Assembly: GCA_014378915.1 (NCBI GenBank)
Contig: JACMMS010000042.1
Coordinates: 1 to 64,000 of the forward strand
Direction: 5' to 3'
DNA from: Methylophilaceae bacterium
Lineage (GTDB): Bacteria; Pseudomonadota; Gammaproteobacteria; Burkholderiales; Methylophilaceae
DNA length: 64,000 nucleotides
Shown here: positions 19,622-29,119 of the stretch, piece after piece
Layout of the letters: each line of letters starts with the position of its first letter
Position numbering within the stretch: the first letter of the stretch is position 1
Position numbers and translations under genes: made by a program
The notes under the pieces: model-generated
The model's database searches: none
What the model was told of the DNA's origin: nothing
What the model saw: the letters and a program-made list of their open reading frames with translations, nothing else

Positions 19622-22018
19622 CTAAAGTTGTTTTAGCAGCTGTGCAACTTCATCTTTTTCAGATAATTTCTGCTCATTAGCACCTGCTGCAGCGACTTTT
19701 AGTGCCTCTTTTGCACGTGATTTATCATTTTTTGCAATATACACTTTTGCTAAATGATACTGAAAGATAGCCATTTTTGGCATTTTTTGAGTTGCCTTTT
19801 CAAGTGGGATAACTGCCTCATCATACTTTCCAACTTTATAGCTTACCCAACCTAATGTATCTAAATATTGTGGCAAATCTGATTGTTTTAAGGTCTGTGC
19901 TAATGCATAAGCGCGATTCAAACTCTCTTTATCTGTCCTATGATCTGCAATTAAACTGGCGATATTATTAGCTAATACACTCTCATTAGGAAATTCTTTA
20001 TAAAGCTCATCGTAAGCTTTTAGCGCTTCTTCATATTGCTTTATTTCTTCATAGATACCAGCAACAGTCATTCTTATAATCACGTTTTTAGGTTCTATTG
20101 CCAAACCAGCTTTTAATGTTGCTAAAGCTTGATCAGGCTTCTTGGCACGAGAGTATGCAAATCCAAGTTGTTGATAACCAATGGTTAGTTTTGGATTTTC
20201 TTTAACAAATTGTTCAAACTCGGCAAGTGATTTAGTTTGATCCCCTGACATCATTGAAAGCTGAGCTTTCATCAACTGCGCATCTTTATTATTGGGGTTA
20301 GCGCTCAGCACAGAAGTAATGAACTCATTCGCTTCTGTAGTTTTACCAAACTGTAAATAAGTACCAACAATGGCAGCAATAGGCTGTGCATTATTGGGCG
20401 CGGCCTCATGCGCTCTTTTAAATGCAGCAATACTCGCTGGCATATCTTTTTTACCTGCAAACACTTCACCGAGAATCTGATCTGCCGCGATAACATTAAC
20501 ACCAATTTTTTTTGCCTGCTCTGCTAATGCTTGAGCCCCCGCAAAATCTCCTTTTAACATTTTAGCCTTAGCCACAGCAGCAAATGCCTCATTACTATCA
20601 GGATGCTTCTTCAAAATATCTTCATATATTTTATCCGCACGCTCAGGTTGATTTCTTCTAGTCAAAAATGCGGCATATAAAATACCAACTTGTGGAGAAG
20701 ATTTACTCGCTTGGAAAGCTTTTAAGTATTGTTCATCAGCCAATTCTGGCGCACCAGCAGCCTCATGCGCGGAAGCAAGCATCATTAGAGCGCGCTGTGA
20801 ATTTGGTGTGTCATGCAAAATACTTCTTAAATCAATAATTGCAGTTTCATATTCTTTAGCATCAATTTCTAAACTAGCTTTAATTAATAAGGCTTGTTCA
20901 TTTCTTTTATCTGAATTTAGAATTTCAGTAGCTAGTTTCCGCGCCTCATCTTTCTTATTATTTTGCAGAAAATTAATTGCTATTATACCTTTTGCTTTTA
21001 ATCCATCCTCAGTAGTCCCTGCCTCTTTCACTATATTGTTCAATATCGCATCAGCCGACGCCGCATTTTTCTCAGCTTGATAGACATCCACAAGTGCGAA
21101 CTGAAACTTATACTCTTTTGGATTTTCTTTAATATAATTATCAAGCGTTTTTATACCCTCTTCTCTACCTTTTACTGCAAAAACAAATCGTATGACATCC
21201 AATTTTGGCCCGATTTCTTTAGGGGTGTCATCAGCGATTTTTCTAATTTGTTTTTCAGCTTCTACTTTATTATCACGTGCTACCAGAAACTGCACATAAC
21301 TCTTCCTAATACCCGTATTGGTTGGAAACTCTGCCAGCATTTTTTCATACACTTTTTGTGCATTATCAAGTTGTTTTAGTTTTTCATATGCATTGATTTT
21401 TATAAAATAAATAACAAGATTTTTAGGATTTTTTGATAAACCACTATCTAAATATTGAAGTGCATTTGGGTAGTCTTCCGCTCCCATTCGCTCTGTTGCT
21501 AATACAATATAAGCATCTGTATTATTAGGGTCAGCTTTCAAAGCTTGATTTGCATAATCTACTGCAGCAGATTTATCATCTAGTTTTAGCAAAATTGCAG
21601 CGTGCAAAGTCAAAGCTGCAGGGTCATTTTTATTAAACGTTAATGCCTTGTTACTATCAATCAGTGCTTTATCAACTTTATTACCTGCCAATAATAACTG
21701 TCCACGCTTTACTAGCGCTGGCTCATGTTTTGGATCTTGCTCTAACACATTGTTTAACAAACCAAATGTAGCCTTCAAGTCAGATTGACGCTCTGCTACC
21801 AACACCAGACCATACATCGCATCTGTCATATTTTTTTTATTTTGTAATGCATTTTGAAACTCCAGTTTTGCTTTTTCTGGACTCTCGTCTAATAATGCCA
21901 TGCCTTTTTTGTAAAATGATTGCGCTTTTTCTTCAGGCGATGAACAGCCTACTAAAGCTGCTGATATTAACGTGATTAATAAGGTAGCTTTTAGTATTAA
22001 GCTGATTTTTTTATACAT
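19622..22018 (-). CDS. TPR-repeat lipoprotein, PrsT-like (exosortase system)
   Basis: A 798-residue protein built almost wholly of tetratricopeptide repeats after a signal peptide with lipobox LVGC (lipidated Cys C25). It is therefore a periplasm-facing lipoprotein. At least eighteen helix-turn-helix TPR units can be traced from about residue 30 to 780 (typical cores: ALVKRGQLLLAGNKVDKALI, PASIAAFKRAHEAAPNNAQP). Such lipoproteins (PrsT) are regular partners of XrtA-type exosortases and are thought to scaffold polysaccharide assembly or export. It is shorter than the roughly 900-residue PrsT I recall, so the family assignment is probable, not certain. It lies mid-operon, 46 bases after the WecG-like gene. 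Confidence 0.85.
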   Translation of the reverse strand: MYKKISLILKATLLITLISAALVGCSSPEEKAQSFYKKGMALLDESPEKAKLEFQNALQNKKNMTDAMYGLVLVAERQSDLKATFGLLNNVLEQDPKHEPALVKRGQLLLAGNKVDKALIDSNKALTFNKNDPAALTLHAAILLKLDDKSAAVDYANQALKADPNNTDAYIVLATERMGAEDYPNALQYLDSGLSKNPKNLVIYFIKINAYEKLKQLDNAQKVYEKMLAEFPTNTGIRKSYVQFLVARDNKVEAEKQIRKIADDTPKEIGPKLDVIRFVFAVKGREEGIKTLDNYIKENPKEYKFQFALVDVYQAEKNAASADAILNNIVKEAGTTEDGLKAKGIIAINFLQNNKKDEARKLATEILNSDKRNEQALLIKASLEIDAKEYETAIIDLRSILHDTPNSQRALMMLASAHEAAGAPELADEQYLKAFQASKSSPQVGILYAAFLTRRNQPERADKIYEDILKKHPDSNEAFAAVAKAKMLKGDFAGAQALAEQAKKIGVNVIAADQILGEVFAGKKDMPASIAAFKRAHEAAPNNAQPIAAIVGTYLQFGKTTEANEFITSVLSANPNNKDAQLMKAQLSMMSGDQTKSLAEFEQFVKENPKLTIGYQQLGFAYSRAKKPDQALATLKAGLAIEPKNVIIRMTVAGIYEEIKQYEEALKAYDELYKEFPNESVLANNIASLIADHRTDKESLNRAYALAQTLKQSDLPQYLDTLGWVSYKVGKYDEAVIPLEKATQKMPKMAIFQYHLAKVYIAKNDKSRAKEALKVAAAGANEQKLSEKDEVAQLLKQL

Positions 22019-22064
22019 AGTGATTTCTCATAAGATTTTTTAATTTTTAACAAAGTCAATTAGA

Positions 22065-22862
22065 TTACTTGCAACGTCTTAAATACCATTCTTTAATTAA
22101 TAGCCAAGGAAATACCAATCCGTCAAAAAAATAGCGCGGCGCTAATCTTTTAGGTTCCGACATCATTCTGTAAGCCCATTCTAAGCATAATATCTGCATG
22201 AATACAGGCGCTCGCTTTTTTTCACCCGCAATAAAATCAATCGTTGCACCCACGCATAATGCAACCTTTACTGAAAGACTAGCGGCATAGGCGTTAACCC
22301 ATAGTTCTTGTTTAGGAGCACCTAAGCCAATCACCAACAAATCAGCGCCAGAAGTATTAATTAACTCGCATATATTATTAGACTCTTGCTGATTACTTTC
22401 AAAACCAAAATCAGGACTATATGTACCAATAACCTTTATTAGTGGCCACTGATCATGAATCACTAATTTTGCTTTCTCTGCTACACCGGGACCAGCACCT
22501 AACAAAAATATTTTTAACGGCTGATTATCTTTTTTATATTGATCAAAAATTGCTGGTACAAGATCGCTACCAGGCACTGTTACATCTACTGCTTCACCAA
22601 ATAGCTTGGAAGCCCAAACCAAAGGTTTGCCATCTGCAATTACTAAAGATGCATGTTCGTAAGCCTTTTTAAACAACCGATTATTATTTAATTTAACAAT
22701 GTGATCTACATTCGGCGTGACCACAAATCGGCAATCCCGACTACTTTCGTTCAGCCAAGTTTTAATTAAGGTTACAGCTTCTTCCATCACTAATGCATTG
22801 ATATGAATACCAAAAATAGCAACTTTTTTATTGTTCATTTTTTCCGTTTGGTTAAGTGTCAT
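22065..22862 (-). CDS. WecG/TagA/CpsF family glycosyltransferase
   Basis: A GT26-family transferase (265 aa). Members add N-acetyl-mannosaminuronate or N-acetylmannosamine to lipid-linked GlcNAc, usually the second sugar of a polymer unit. Seen: VVTPNVDHIVKLNNNRLFKK and LVIADGKPLVWASKLFG near the N-terminus, the catalytic-region block TVPGSDLVP, FLLGAGPGVAEKA, and the C-terminal basic membrane-binding tail WAYRMMSEPKRLAPRYF. An in-frame ATG eight codons later (22838), preceded by CGGA, is an alternative start that keeps the fold. It belongs to the exopolysaccharide operon, 9 bases after the preceding transferase gene. Confidence 0.9.
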   Translation of the reverse strand: MTLNQTEKMNNKKVAIFGIHINALVMEEAVTLIKTWLNESSRDCRFVVTPNVDHIVKLNNNRLFKKAYEHASLVIADGKPLVWASKLFGEAVDVTVPGSDLVPAIFDQYKKDNQPLKIFLLGAGPGVAEKAKLVIHDQWPLIKVIGTYSPDFGFESNQQESNNICELINTSGADLLVIGLGAPKQELWVNAYAASLSVKVALCVGATIDFIAGEKKRAPVFMQILCLEWAYRMMSEPKRLAPRYFFDGLVFPWLLIKEWYLRRCK

Positions 22863-22871
22863 TCGTTTTAA

Positions 22872-24098
22872 TTACTTATCTCTTTTTGTTCGCACCCATG
22901 CGACCTGACGATTAAACACAAACTTAATGTATAAAGGTATTTTTTGTATTAAGTATAACGGTAAAAATAACAACTGCTTCAAGCTTAATATGTCTTTACC
23001 AACACTAATCCAAGCCAGAAAAACTGTAATAAACAACACGGTATTACTTATGACAGCTAATAAAAGTGGTACGGCATCAGTACTCATGGTATAAAAAATG
23101 ATAGCTAGCACCATAACCGTTGTATTAAAGATGGTCAATAGTGCTAATGGGGGCACAATTAAATCTAGTGCCAATGCAAAAAGCTTGTAATCAAGTTTTA
23201 ATATGGATTGTAAAAATATATTGGGTGCATCTTGCAAAATAACATGCATATGACCGTGCTCCCAGCGTGAGCGTTGCTCTACAAAACCCTGATTTGCAGA
23301 CGGGAAATAGCTGTAGACCTCGTTTTCATCATAAAAAATAGGATACTGACCTATTTTTGAAAGATCTAAACCCATTTTAAGGTCCTCAACAATATGACCG
23401 CTCGCTAGATTAATTTTATTAATATCAGCCCACAAAAAAGCCATACCAGTACCCATTAACTGGCAAGGTAAACCTAATTTATTAAAACCTAAAGGACGCA
23501 ACCTATTTTTTACTCGCATTGCAAATTCAGCAATTTGAGTTTTTAAATTACTATTTTCTGGGCTACGCATTAAGTATCGCGCCTGAATTGGTTTTTTTTC
23601 TAGCATACACTTCGCAGCTAGAGAAGCTATAGCATTTACATCTGCTAAACAATCTGCGTCAATAATTACAACAACATCTGGTGGTAACTGTTGGCAATGC
23701 TTAATCCCAAAATCTAATGCATAACCTTTACCACGCAAATATTGATCAGTCCTTTCTATTAGCTCAAGTTTTGAGCGCCAATTCTCTACATTATTCTTAA
23801 AAGCACCACGAACGACACTGGCTGTAACGTCTGTACAATTGTCAGCTACAACTAGCAAGTAGTCTTGGCTTGTTAATTGTGGTGCAATAGAGTTGAGTGT
23901 ATTGAGTATGCCAGTTGATTCGTTGTGCGCAGGCACAATAACGGCAATAGTGGGTATGTTTAGATTATTACTTATTAAAAGTGAGGAATCACGTAATTTT
24001 GGTAAAGCAGCCAGTAACACTTGTAAAAACAAAGTCAAAACTGGCACCATAAGAATGACAATCATTGTTAAAAGTAGAAAATTAATTGTATTGATCAT
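22872..24098 (-). CDS. Membrane-integral family 2 glycosyltransferase
   Basis: A processive-type GT2 enzyme of 408 residues. Seen: an N-terminal membrane helix (about 4-30), the GT-A domain with IPTIAVIVPAHNES, the metal-binding DxD in VVIIDADCLA, and a QxxRW-like QRSRWEHGH block. Two to four C-terminal membrane helices follow (about 310-385). The QxxRW block is shared with cellulose and hyaluronan synthases, so it could polymerise or add a beta-linked sugar at the membrane. It is similar in layout to exosortase-associated GT2 proteins. Gaps to neighbours are 14 and 9 bases. Confidence 0.87.
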   Translation of the reverse strand: MINTINFLLLTMIVILMVPVLTLFLQVLLAALPKLRDSSLLISNNLNIPTIAVIVPAHNESTGILNTLNSIAPQLTSQDYLLVVADNCTDVTASVVRGAFKNNVENWRSKLELIERTDQYLRGKGYALDFGIKHCQQLPPDVVVIIDADCLADVNAIASLAAKCMLEKKPIQARYLMRSPENSNLKTQIAEFAMRVKNRLRPLGFNKLGLPCQLMGTGMAFLWADINKINLASGHIVEDLKMGLDLSKIGQYPIFYDENEVYSYFPSANQGFVEQRSRWEHGHMHVILQDAPNIFLQSILKLDYKLFALALDLIVPPLALLTIFNTTVMVLAIIFYTMSTDAVPLLLAVISNTVLFITVFLAWISVGKDILSLKQLLFLPLYLIQKIPLYIKFVFNRQVAWVRTKRDK

Positions 24099-24112
24099 GT
24101 TATATGGGCTGC

Positions 24113-25327
24113 TTATACTGTTTTTATTGCATTGATAAAGTGTTCAACCAATTTTTTAGCCTCAATATCGATATGATGCCTTTTTATAACCCGTGCATAA
24201 GCTTTTTGACCCATTTCAACTTTTTCAATATCAGATAGAGAAAGAAAATGCTGAATTGCATCAACAATGGCATCCACTGAGCCCGCCTCAAACAATATCC
24301 CGTCTACTTGACTCCTCACCAACTCTGGTATCCCTGCAATATAGGTTGTTAATACTGGGCGGTGCAGTGACATTGCCTCCATAATGACAACGGGTAATCC
24401 TTCAGCAAAACTGGGTAAAACTAACGCTTGTGCGGCTTGTATTTCTTGGCGAACTTGATCGCTACTAATCCAGCCGGTAATTCTAATATGCGTTTTTAGA
24501 TGGTATTGATCAATCAGTTCCTCTATTTCTGATCGCATTTCCCCATCTCCAGCTAATACAAGTTCAAACTCAACACCTTTGTCTGTTAAGTGCTTCATCG
24601 CTTGCACTAATAATAACTGTCCTTTTTGCTCACAAAGTCGCCCAACACAGACCAGTCTTTTGACTTGAGGTAAAGCTAACGCCTCACCTGCAAAAAACTC
24701 TGGCTCTAGTCCACAGTGCACCACTTTAACTTTCAGCCAATCTTGATAGGCAATCCAGCGGTAAAGCTGGCTTTTACCAAATGAGCTAATCGCAACCACA
24801 AAACTTGCGCGCGAAACTTTTTCTTTAATGCTGATGAACTGTGGCTTATCAAACTCTTCAGGCCCATGCACGGTAAAGCTATATTGCGGAGCTCCTAAAG
24901 CATGGGCTAGCATTGCAACTTCTGTTGAATTAGTGCCGAAGTGTGCATGAATATGATGTGCGCCACTTTCTTTAAGCCATTGTGTCACTTGGCAAGCTTC
25001 TAAAAAGTAGATCCAATGAAAAGGCAACAAACGGTCAGAATGTAAACCCATTTTTGTCGCGAGCCATAATCCATTAACGAAAAGTTTTGGGTAGTTAATT
25101 AGCAATTTTATCGCGGCAAAAGCTAGTGGAAGAAAACCATGTTGTAAAACGTATTGCGTTTTAGCTAGCTCAATAGCTTCGCTGTCAGCAATCGTTAGAT
25201 CTTCCCACCCTCTCAAAGCAATTCTCTGCACAGCTACACCCTGCTTCTCTAAGGCAAGTATTTCGCGCTTAATGAATGTGTGGCTAACTTTGGGATATTG
25301 ATTAATAAAATAGGCAATTTTGATCAT
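24113..25327 (-). CDS. Family 4 glycosyltransferase (WcaL/colanic-acid type)
   Basis: A GT-B glycosyltransferase resembling colanic acid WcaL-type enzymes. I start it at the ATG at 25327 (404 aa), because MIKIAYFINQYPKVSHTFIK is the family's usual N-terminus. A longer frame from 25396 would overlap the neighbouring acetyltransferase gene. Seen: acceptor-side HIHAHFGTNSTEVAMLAH, donor-side RLVCVGRLCEQKGQLLLVQA, and the EX7E-type block LVLPSFAEGLPVVIMEAMS. It acts on a lipid-linked oligosaccharide in the cytoplasm by family analogy. It sits 19 bases downstream of the acetyltransferase gene and 14 bases upstream of the GT2 gene. Confidence 0.88.
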   Translation of the reverse strand: MIKIAYFINQYPKVSHTFIKREILALEKQGVAVQRIALRGWEDLTIADSEAIELAKTQYVLQHGFLPLAFAAIKLLINYPKLFVNGLWLATKMGLHSDRLLPFHWIYFLEACQVTQWLKESGAHHIHAHFGTNSTEVAMLAHALGAPQYSFTVHGPEEFDKPQFISIKEKVSRASFVVAISSFGKSQLYRWIAYQDWLKVKVVHCGLEPEFFAGEALALPQVKRLVCVGRLCEQKGQLLLVQAMKHLTDKGVEFELVLAGDGEMRSEIEELIDQYHLKTHIRITGWISSDQVRQEIQAAQALVLPSFAEGLPVVIMEAMSLHRPVLTTYIAGIPELVRSQVDGILFEAGSVDAIVDAIQHFLSLSDIEKVEMGQKAYARVIKRHHIDIEAKKLVEHFINAIKTV

Positions 25328-25346
25328 TATTTTTAAGTTAGCGGTT

Positions 25347-25835
25347 CTAAATGATTTTCGCCGGGATGCCGACTGCAGCCTTACCACTCGGTACATTAAT
25401 CAAAACAACGGCATTTGCACCAATTTTTGCATGAGCGCCTATTGTAATATCACCCAGGATTTTTGCACCGGCTCCAATATCTACATGACCCGCAATAATT
25501 GGAGCGTTGTGTCCTTCGCGCGAGCCTACAGTAACTTGCTGAAAAATTAAACAATTTGGACCAATTTTAGCATCAGGATGAATCACGATGCCGTTAGGAT
25601 GAGGTATTAGCAAGCCCCCAGCAATATTACAGTTCAGCGGGATATCAGCACCAGTCACTGCGCTCCAGAAACGATGCCTAATAACAGCTACGACCTTTAT
25701 CAAACAAAACCATGGCAATAATGAAGTGTTGTATCTCTGATAACAGCGAATACTTGCTAATAATGACTTAGCAGGCTGCCACGCAAAGAATGGTTTATGC
25801 TCTCTAGTCCAGTCTGGGATATCAGATGAAATCAT
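25347..25835 (-). CDS. Hexapeptide-repeat O-acetyltransferase (serine acetyltransferase-like)
   Basis: A 162-residue left-handed beta-helix acyltransferase. The C-terminal half shows hexapeptide repeats typical of the CysE branch: GIVIHPDAKIGPNCLIFQQV, then IIAGHVDIGAGAKILGDI, then GAHAKIGANAVVLINVPSGK, and the closing AVGIPAKII. It lacks the long N-terminal helical domain of true CysE. In exopolysaccharide loci such short forms usually acetylate sugars, or an amino-acid substituent, using acetyl-CoA. A second paralogue lies at 27607-28110. Gap to the upstream gene is 12 bases. Confidence 0.85.
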   Translation of the reverse strand: MISSDIPDWTREHKPFFAWQPAKSLLASIRCYQRYNTSLLPWFCLIKVVAVIRHRFWSAVTGADIPLNCNIAGGLLIPHPNGIVIHPDAKIGPNCLIFQQVTVGSREGHNAPIIAGHVDIGAGAKILGDITIGAHAKIGANAVVLINVPSGKAAVGIPAKII

Positions 25836-25847
25836 TGTCTTAATTAA

Positions 25848-26594
25848 TTACTTATTAACGATCAAAGTATTTTTTATTTTTCTGAGCATCATAACGATGT
25901 TTCGTATTAAAGGTGTTGTATCTTTCCAACTTAAGTCATGGATATCAGTACGTGAACTGCGTTGATAACCAAGCTCTGGTGTCGCAAGAACGGTTATTGT
26001 CTCAGCGTTCTCACGTCTAAACCATGAATAAGCCCCATCAACATGCATAGGTCCGCCTAGGGAATCTCCACCTGGGCGATGCATCATTTTATCTAAGTAC
26101 TCACGCACTTTAGTAATACTAGATTTATTAAAAGCAATGAAATGTGCTGTGCCTACGGAATTTTTTGAATCGATCACCTTCAGTGGGTGATCAGTATTTA
26201 AGTAACTTTCTTTATCTGATATTTCATATCCACCATAAAAAATACTCCACTTTAAAGTAGTTAAGATCCGACCGACCTCTTTAAATTTCAGGTTAAAATC
26301 CTTAACAAAATCAATATCATCTTCCAAAATTAATATATTTTCATATCCATTGCGTTCAGCATCTAGAAGCACTTGAAAGTGACTCATAAAACATCCTCGC
26401 GCACCAATGCTTGTCCAATCACCTTTTTCTTTAGGGCGCACTGCTGTAAAAATTTTTACATTGGGATGCGTGAATGATAGACCAATTTTTTGTAACTCAA
26501 CTTGCATTTCATCTCGCCTATCTTGACGACTAGCTAAGTTGATGATGTAAATTTTTTCAAAAAAATCTGCTAATAGGGGCTTATTTATACTCAA
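25848..26594 (-). CDS. Family 25 glycosyltransferase (LPS-type)
   Basis: A 248-residue GT25 enzyme, a family that includes LPS galactosyltransferases such as LgtB/LgtE. Seen: the N-terminal donor-binding segment KIYIINLASRQDRRDEM, the central IGARGCFMSHFQVLLDAERN, and the metal-binding block NILILEDDIDFV. It overlaps the end of the upstream GT2 gene by 14 bases. It probably adds a hexose side group to the exopolysaccharide repeat, but the sugar is not determinable. GT25 genes are unusual in exosortase loci, which makes the polymer likely to be branched or to share sugars with LPS (inference). Confidence 0.88.
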   Translation of the reverse strand: MSINKPLLADFFEKIYIINLASRQDRRDEMQVELQKIGLSFTHPNVKIFTAVRPKEKGDWTSIGARGCFMSHFQVLLDAERNGYENILILEDDIDFVKDFNLKFKEVGRILTTLKWSIFYGGYEISDKESYLNTDHPLKVIDSKNSVGTAHFIAFNKSSITKVREYLDKMMHRPGGDSLGGPMHVDGAYSWFRRENAETITVLATPELGYQRSSRTDIHDLSWKDTTPLIRNIVMMLRKIKNTLIVNK

Positions 26595-27585
26595 TTAATT
26601 CCCCACGTTGATTGAATAGTTTATTAAATAAATACTTCATTAAACCAAACCCCTCAGCAAATTTTGAAAGAACAAGTAGTAATGATAATCCATATTTTTT
26701 ATGCAGATTTTTACATTGATTAGCCAACCTTATCCATTGCAAAGGATAAATTAATACTAACAACACCGCATACCTTGTATTAAATATAGCCAATATTAAA
26801 ATAACAACAGGCAGTAAAATTCCCCAGAAAGCAGATCGCATTGATTCACGCAGCCAGTGTCGCTCTAGAGTTGCCCCATGCAAATTAGTCCCTTCCGCGT
26901 AAGCGTAACCAGTACGCATACTGCGACGCCACCATTGGCTGAATCTCAATATATTGGCATCATGTAGGGTCATTTCAGCGTCTATACGCCAAATCTTCCA
27001 ACCTAAATATCTTAATCGCAGGCACATCTCGGGTTCTTCACCAGCAATTAAACTATCTCGATATCCCTTTACAGCCTTAAAAGCACTCACTCGCACTAAA
27101 CAATCACCACCACATGCTTTTGCTTCACCTACTGGAGTATTCCACTCTAAATCACACTGGTAGTTGTAAATTGAGTTCTTAGGAAATCGCTCTCTGCGTC
27201 GCCCGCAAACTACCGCAACATTTGTGTTCTGTTGCAAAAACTTTAAGGCTTTATTGAGCCAATTTACATCAACAGCACAATCCCCATCCACGAATTGAAT
27301 ATACTGTATAGCAGGATAAAGCTTTAATAAATGCACAGCTCCAACATTACGTGCACGTGCCGCAGTAAAAGGTTGTGTTAAATCTAATGCTAGAACCTCG
27401 ATATTTAAAGCTTTAGTACTAGCAATAGACTCATCAGTAGAGCCAGAGTCTACATAGACAACTTTTTGTGAAAGCTGACTCAAAGATTTTAAACATGCAA
27501 TGAGCCTCGAGCCTTCATTCCGCCCAATAACAATAGCACCAATTAAATAATTATTTGGGTTATTAGGGAAGCCTGCACCTGTCAT
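26581..27585 (-). CDS. Family 2 glycosyltransferase with C-terminal membrane segments
   Basis: A 334-residue GT2 enzyme. Seen: GAIVIGRNEGSRLIACLKSL at the N-terminus, VYVDSGSTDESIASTKAL, the DxD-like VDGDCAVDVNWLNKA, and CGGDCLVRVSAFKAVKGY. A hydrophobic region with two probable membrane helices lies at about 250-285. The layout matches exosortase-associated GT2 proteins that prime or extend lipid-linked sugars at the inner membrane. It overlaps the following GT25 gene by 14 bases and starts 21 bases after the acetyltransferase gene. Confidence 0.87.
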   Translation of the reverse strand: MTGAGFPNNPNNYLIGAIVIGRNEGSRLIACLKSLSQLSQKVVYVDSGSTDESIASTKALNIEVLALDLTQPFTAARARNVGAVHLLKLYPAIQYIQFVDGDCAVDVNWLNKALKFLQQNTNVAVVCGRRRERFPKNSIYNYQCDLEWNTPVGEAKACGGDCLVRVSAFKAVKGYRDSLIAGEEPEMCLRLRYLGWKIWRIDAEMTLHDANILRFSQWWRRSMRTGYAYAEGTNLHGATLERHWLRESMRSAFWGILLPVVILILAIFNTRYAVLLVLIYPLQWIRLANQCKNLHKKYGLSLLLVLSKFAEGFGLMKYLFNKLFNQRGELIEYK

Positions 27586-27606
27586 ATCGTTTTCATTCTT
27601 TATATA

Positions 27607-28110
27607 TTATTTATATTTGGGTTTGATTAGAGCTGGTACACCGACTGCTATAGAATCGTCTGGAACATCACACAACACAACAGCATTAGCGCCGATGCTA
27701 ACACGATTACCAATTTTAATATTCCCTAATACCTTAGCGCCAGCACCAATATCAACATCATCTCCAATCCAAGGCGCAGCAGGGTTGTTAACATCTTTTA
27801 AACCAACGACTACACCATTACGAATTCGGCAGCGGTGGCCAAATTTTGCATAGCCACTGATAACAATGCCGCCAAAATGATCAATGATAAAATCATCACC
27901 AACTTCAACTTCACATGGAAATTCAATACCTGTAATAATTTGTATAACTTTATAAACTACTTTATAAATGAACGAGAAAAACTTACGCAAAATTGTGGGC
28001 TTAATCGTATAACGCCATCTACCAAAACGGTAGACTATCATCACCCAAAAACCTTGTGCAGCCCAGTCGCCTTGATAAGTTTGAAAATCTTTTCTAATAC
28101 TCTCAAACAT
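27607..28110 (-). CDS. Hexapeptide-repeat O-acetyltransferase (serine acetyltransferase-like)
   Basis: A 167-residue beta-helix acetyltransferase, paralogous in design to the one at 25347-25835. Seen: a short helical N-terminus (MFESIRKDFQTYQGDWAAQG), then hexapeptide turns IDHFGGIVISGYAKFGHRCR, WIGDDVDIGAGAKVLGNIKI and NRVSIGANAVVLCDVPDDS, ending VGVPALIKPK. The DHFGG block resembles the CysE active-site region. Two such enzymes in one operon suggest two distinct acetylation sites on the polymer (inference). The start is 5 bases after the upstream glycosyltransferase stop. Confidence 0.85.
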   Translation of the reverse strand: MFESIRKDFQTYQGDWAAQGFWVMIVYRFGRWRYTIKPTILRKFFSFIYKVVYKVIQIITGIEFPCEVEVGDDFIIDHFGGIVISGYAKFGHRCRIRNGVVVGLKDVNNPAAPWIGDDVDIGAGAKVLGNIKIGNRVSIGANAVVLCDVPDDSIAVGVPALIKPKYK

Positions 28111-28115
28111 CTATG

Positions 28116-29063
28116 CTACCTAGTCGCAACTTGACCAAATTTTGTTTTTATGAAAAGTTGCCAAGTAAGCCACGAATGTTGTAAAGGCACTAAGTAGGAA
28201 GACAAAGGTTTAAGTTTAATGAGGTGCTTTGTTAAAGTAATGCTATCTGCAATATTTTGCAAAGACACATGCCCTATCAACGCTAAAAAACCATGATTTT
28301 TTCTAAAATATAGTAGTTCACTTTCAATTTGCAATGATACCAATTGGCGGTTCGGGTTAGATATAGAGCCGTCAGACTTTGCACTTTCTCCTCCAATATG
28401 AAGAACCGTTGCACCTGCATAATAAGTGACCTCCCAACCAGCCTGTTTCGCGGCAAAGCAATGATCAACTTCTTCACAATATAAAAAGTACAATGGGTCA
28501 AATAGTCCTACTTCCTCTATCATTTTCCTATTTATTAAATAGTAGCAACCAGGTACCCAATCACAATTTCTATTTGAGTTGTGATCCCAACTCATATCAT
28601 CAACTAGTTTTACATTTGTAAATACCGAATCTAAATTTGAGCGCTCTATAAATAAATTAACGAGTGTTGGAAAGTAACGGCAACTAGGCTGCAAAGCTGC
28701 ATCTCGACCAATCAATTTAACACCTAAAATACCTGTTTTTGGATGAGTCTCCATAAATGCAACTGTCTGTTGAATGGTATCTACTTCAACAAAAGCATCT
28801 GTATTTAGCAATAGTACAAAATCACCTTTTAGATAGGGCGTAGCCTGATTATTGGCACGCCCAAAACCAACATTGATTTTATTTTCAATTAATTGAACTT
28901 GAGGAAAATCTGTTTTCAACATGGCGACAGACTCATCTTTTGATGCGTTATCGATGACGATAATTTGTAAATCTTTAGCGCAAGATGACTTCAAAAGCGC
29001 TTCAAGCGCTTGTTTTGTAAGATTTTTAGTATTGTAACTAACTAAAATAACTGAAATAATCAA
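28116..29063 (-). CDS. Family 2 glycosyltransferase, rhamnosyltransferase-like
   Basis: A 315-residue GT2 enzyme of the WbbL/RfbN-like group (dTDP-rhamnose:lipid-linked sugar rhamnosyltransferases). Seen: the N-terminal fold ISVILVSYNTKNLTKQALEA, LQIIVIDNASKDESVAML, the DxD-equivalent LLLNTDAFV, and the C-terminal block LYFLYCEEVDHCFAAKQAGW with the catalytic-region acidic residues. It is the first gene of the leftward exopolysaccharide array. Its promoter should lie in 29064-29197, where a perfect palindrome is found. The rhamnose donor is likely from family resemblance but unproven. Confidence 0.85.
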   Translation of the reverse strand: MIISVILVSYNTKNLTKQALEALLKSSCAKDLQIIVIDNASKDESVAMLKTDFPQVQLIENKINVGFGRANNQATPYLKGDFVLLLNTDAFVEVDTIQQTVAFMETHPKTGILGVKLIGRDAALQPSCRYFPTLVNLFIERSNLDSVFTNVKLVDDMSWDHNSNRNCDWVPGCYYLINRKMIEEVGLFDPLYFLYCEEVDHCFAAKQAGWEVTYYAGATVLHIGGESAKSDGSISNPNRQLVSLQIESELLYFRKNHGFLALIGHVSLQNIADSITLTKHLIKLKPLSSYLVPLQHSWLTWQLFIKTKFGQVATR

Positions 29064-29119
29064 TTGAATAGCGCTTTAAAATTAAGTGGTAAGGTTTATT
29101 TGTTAATACTGATTTGATA

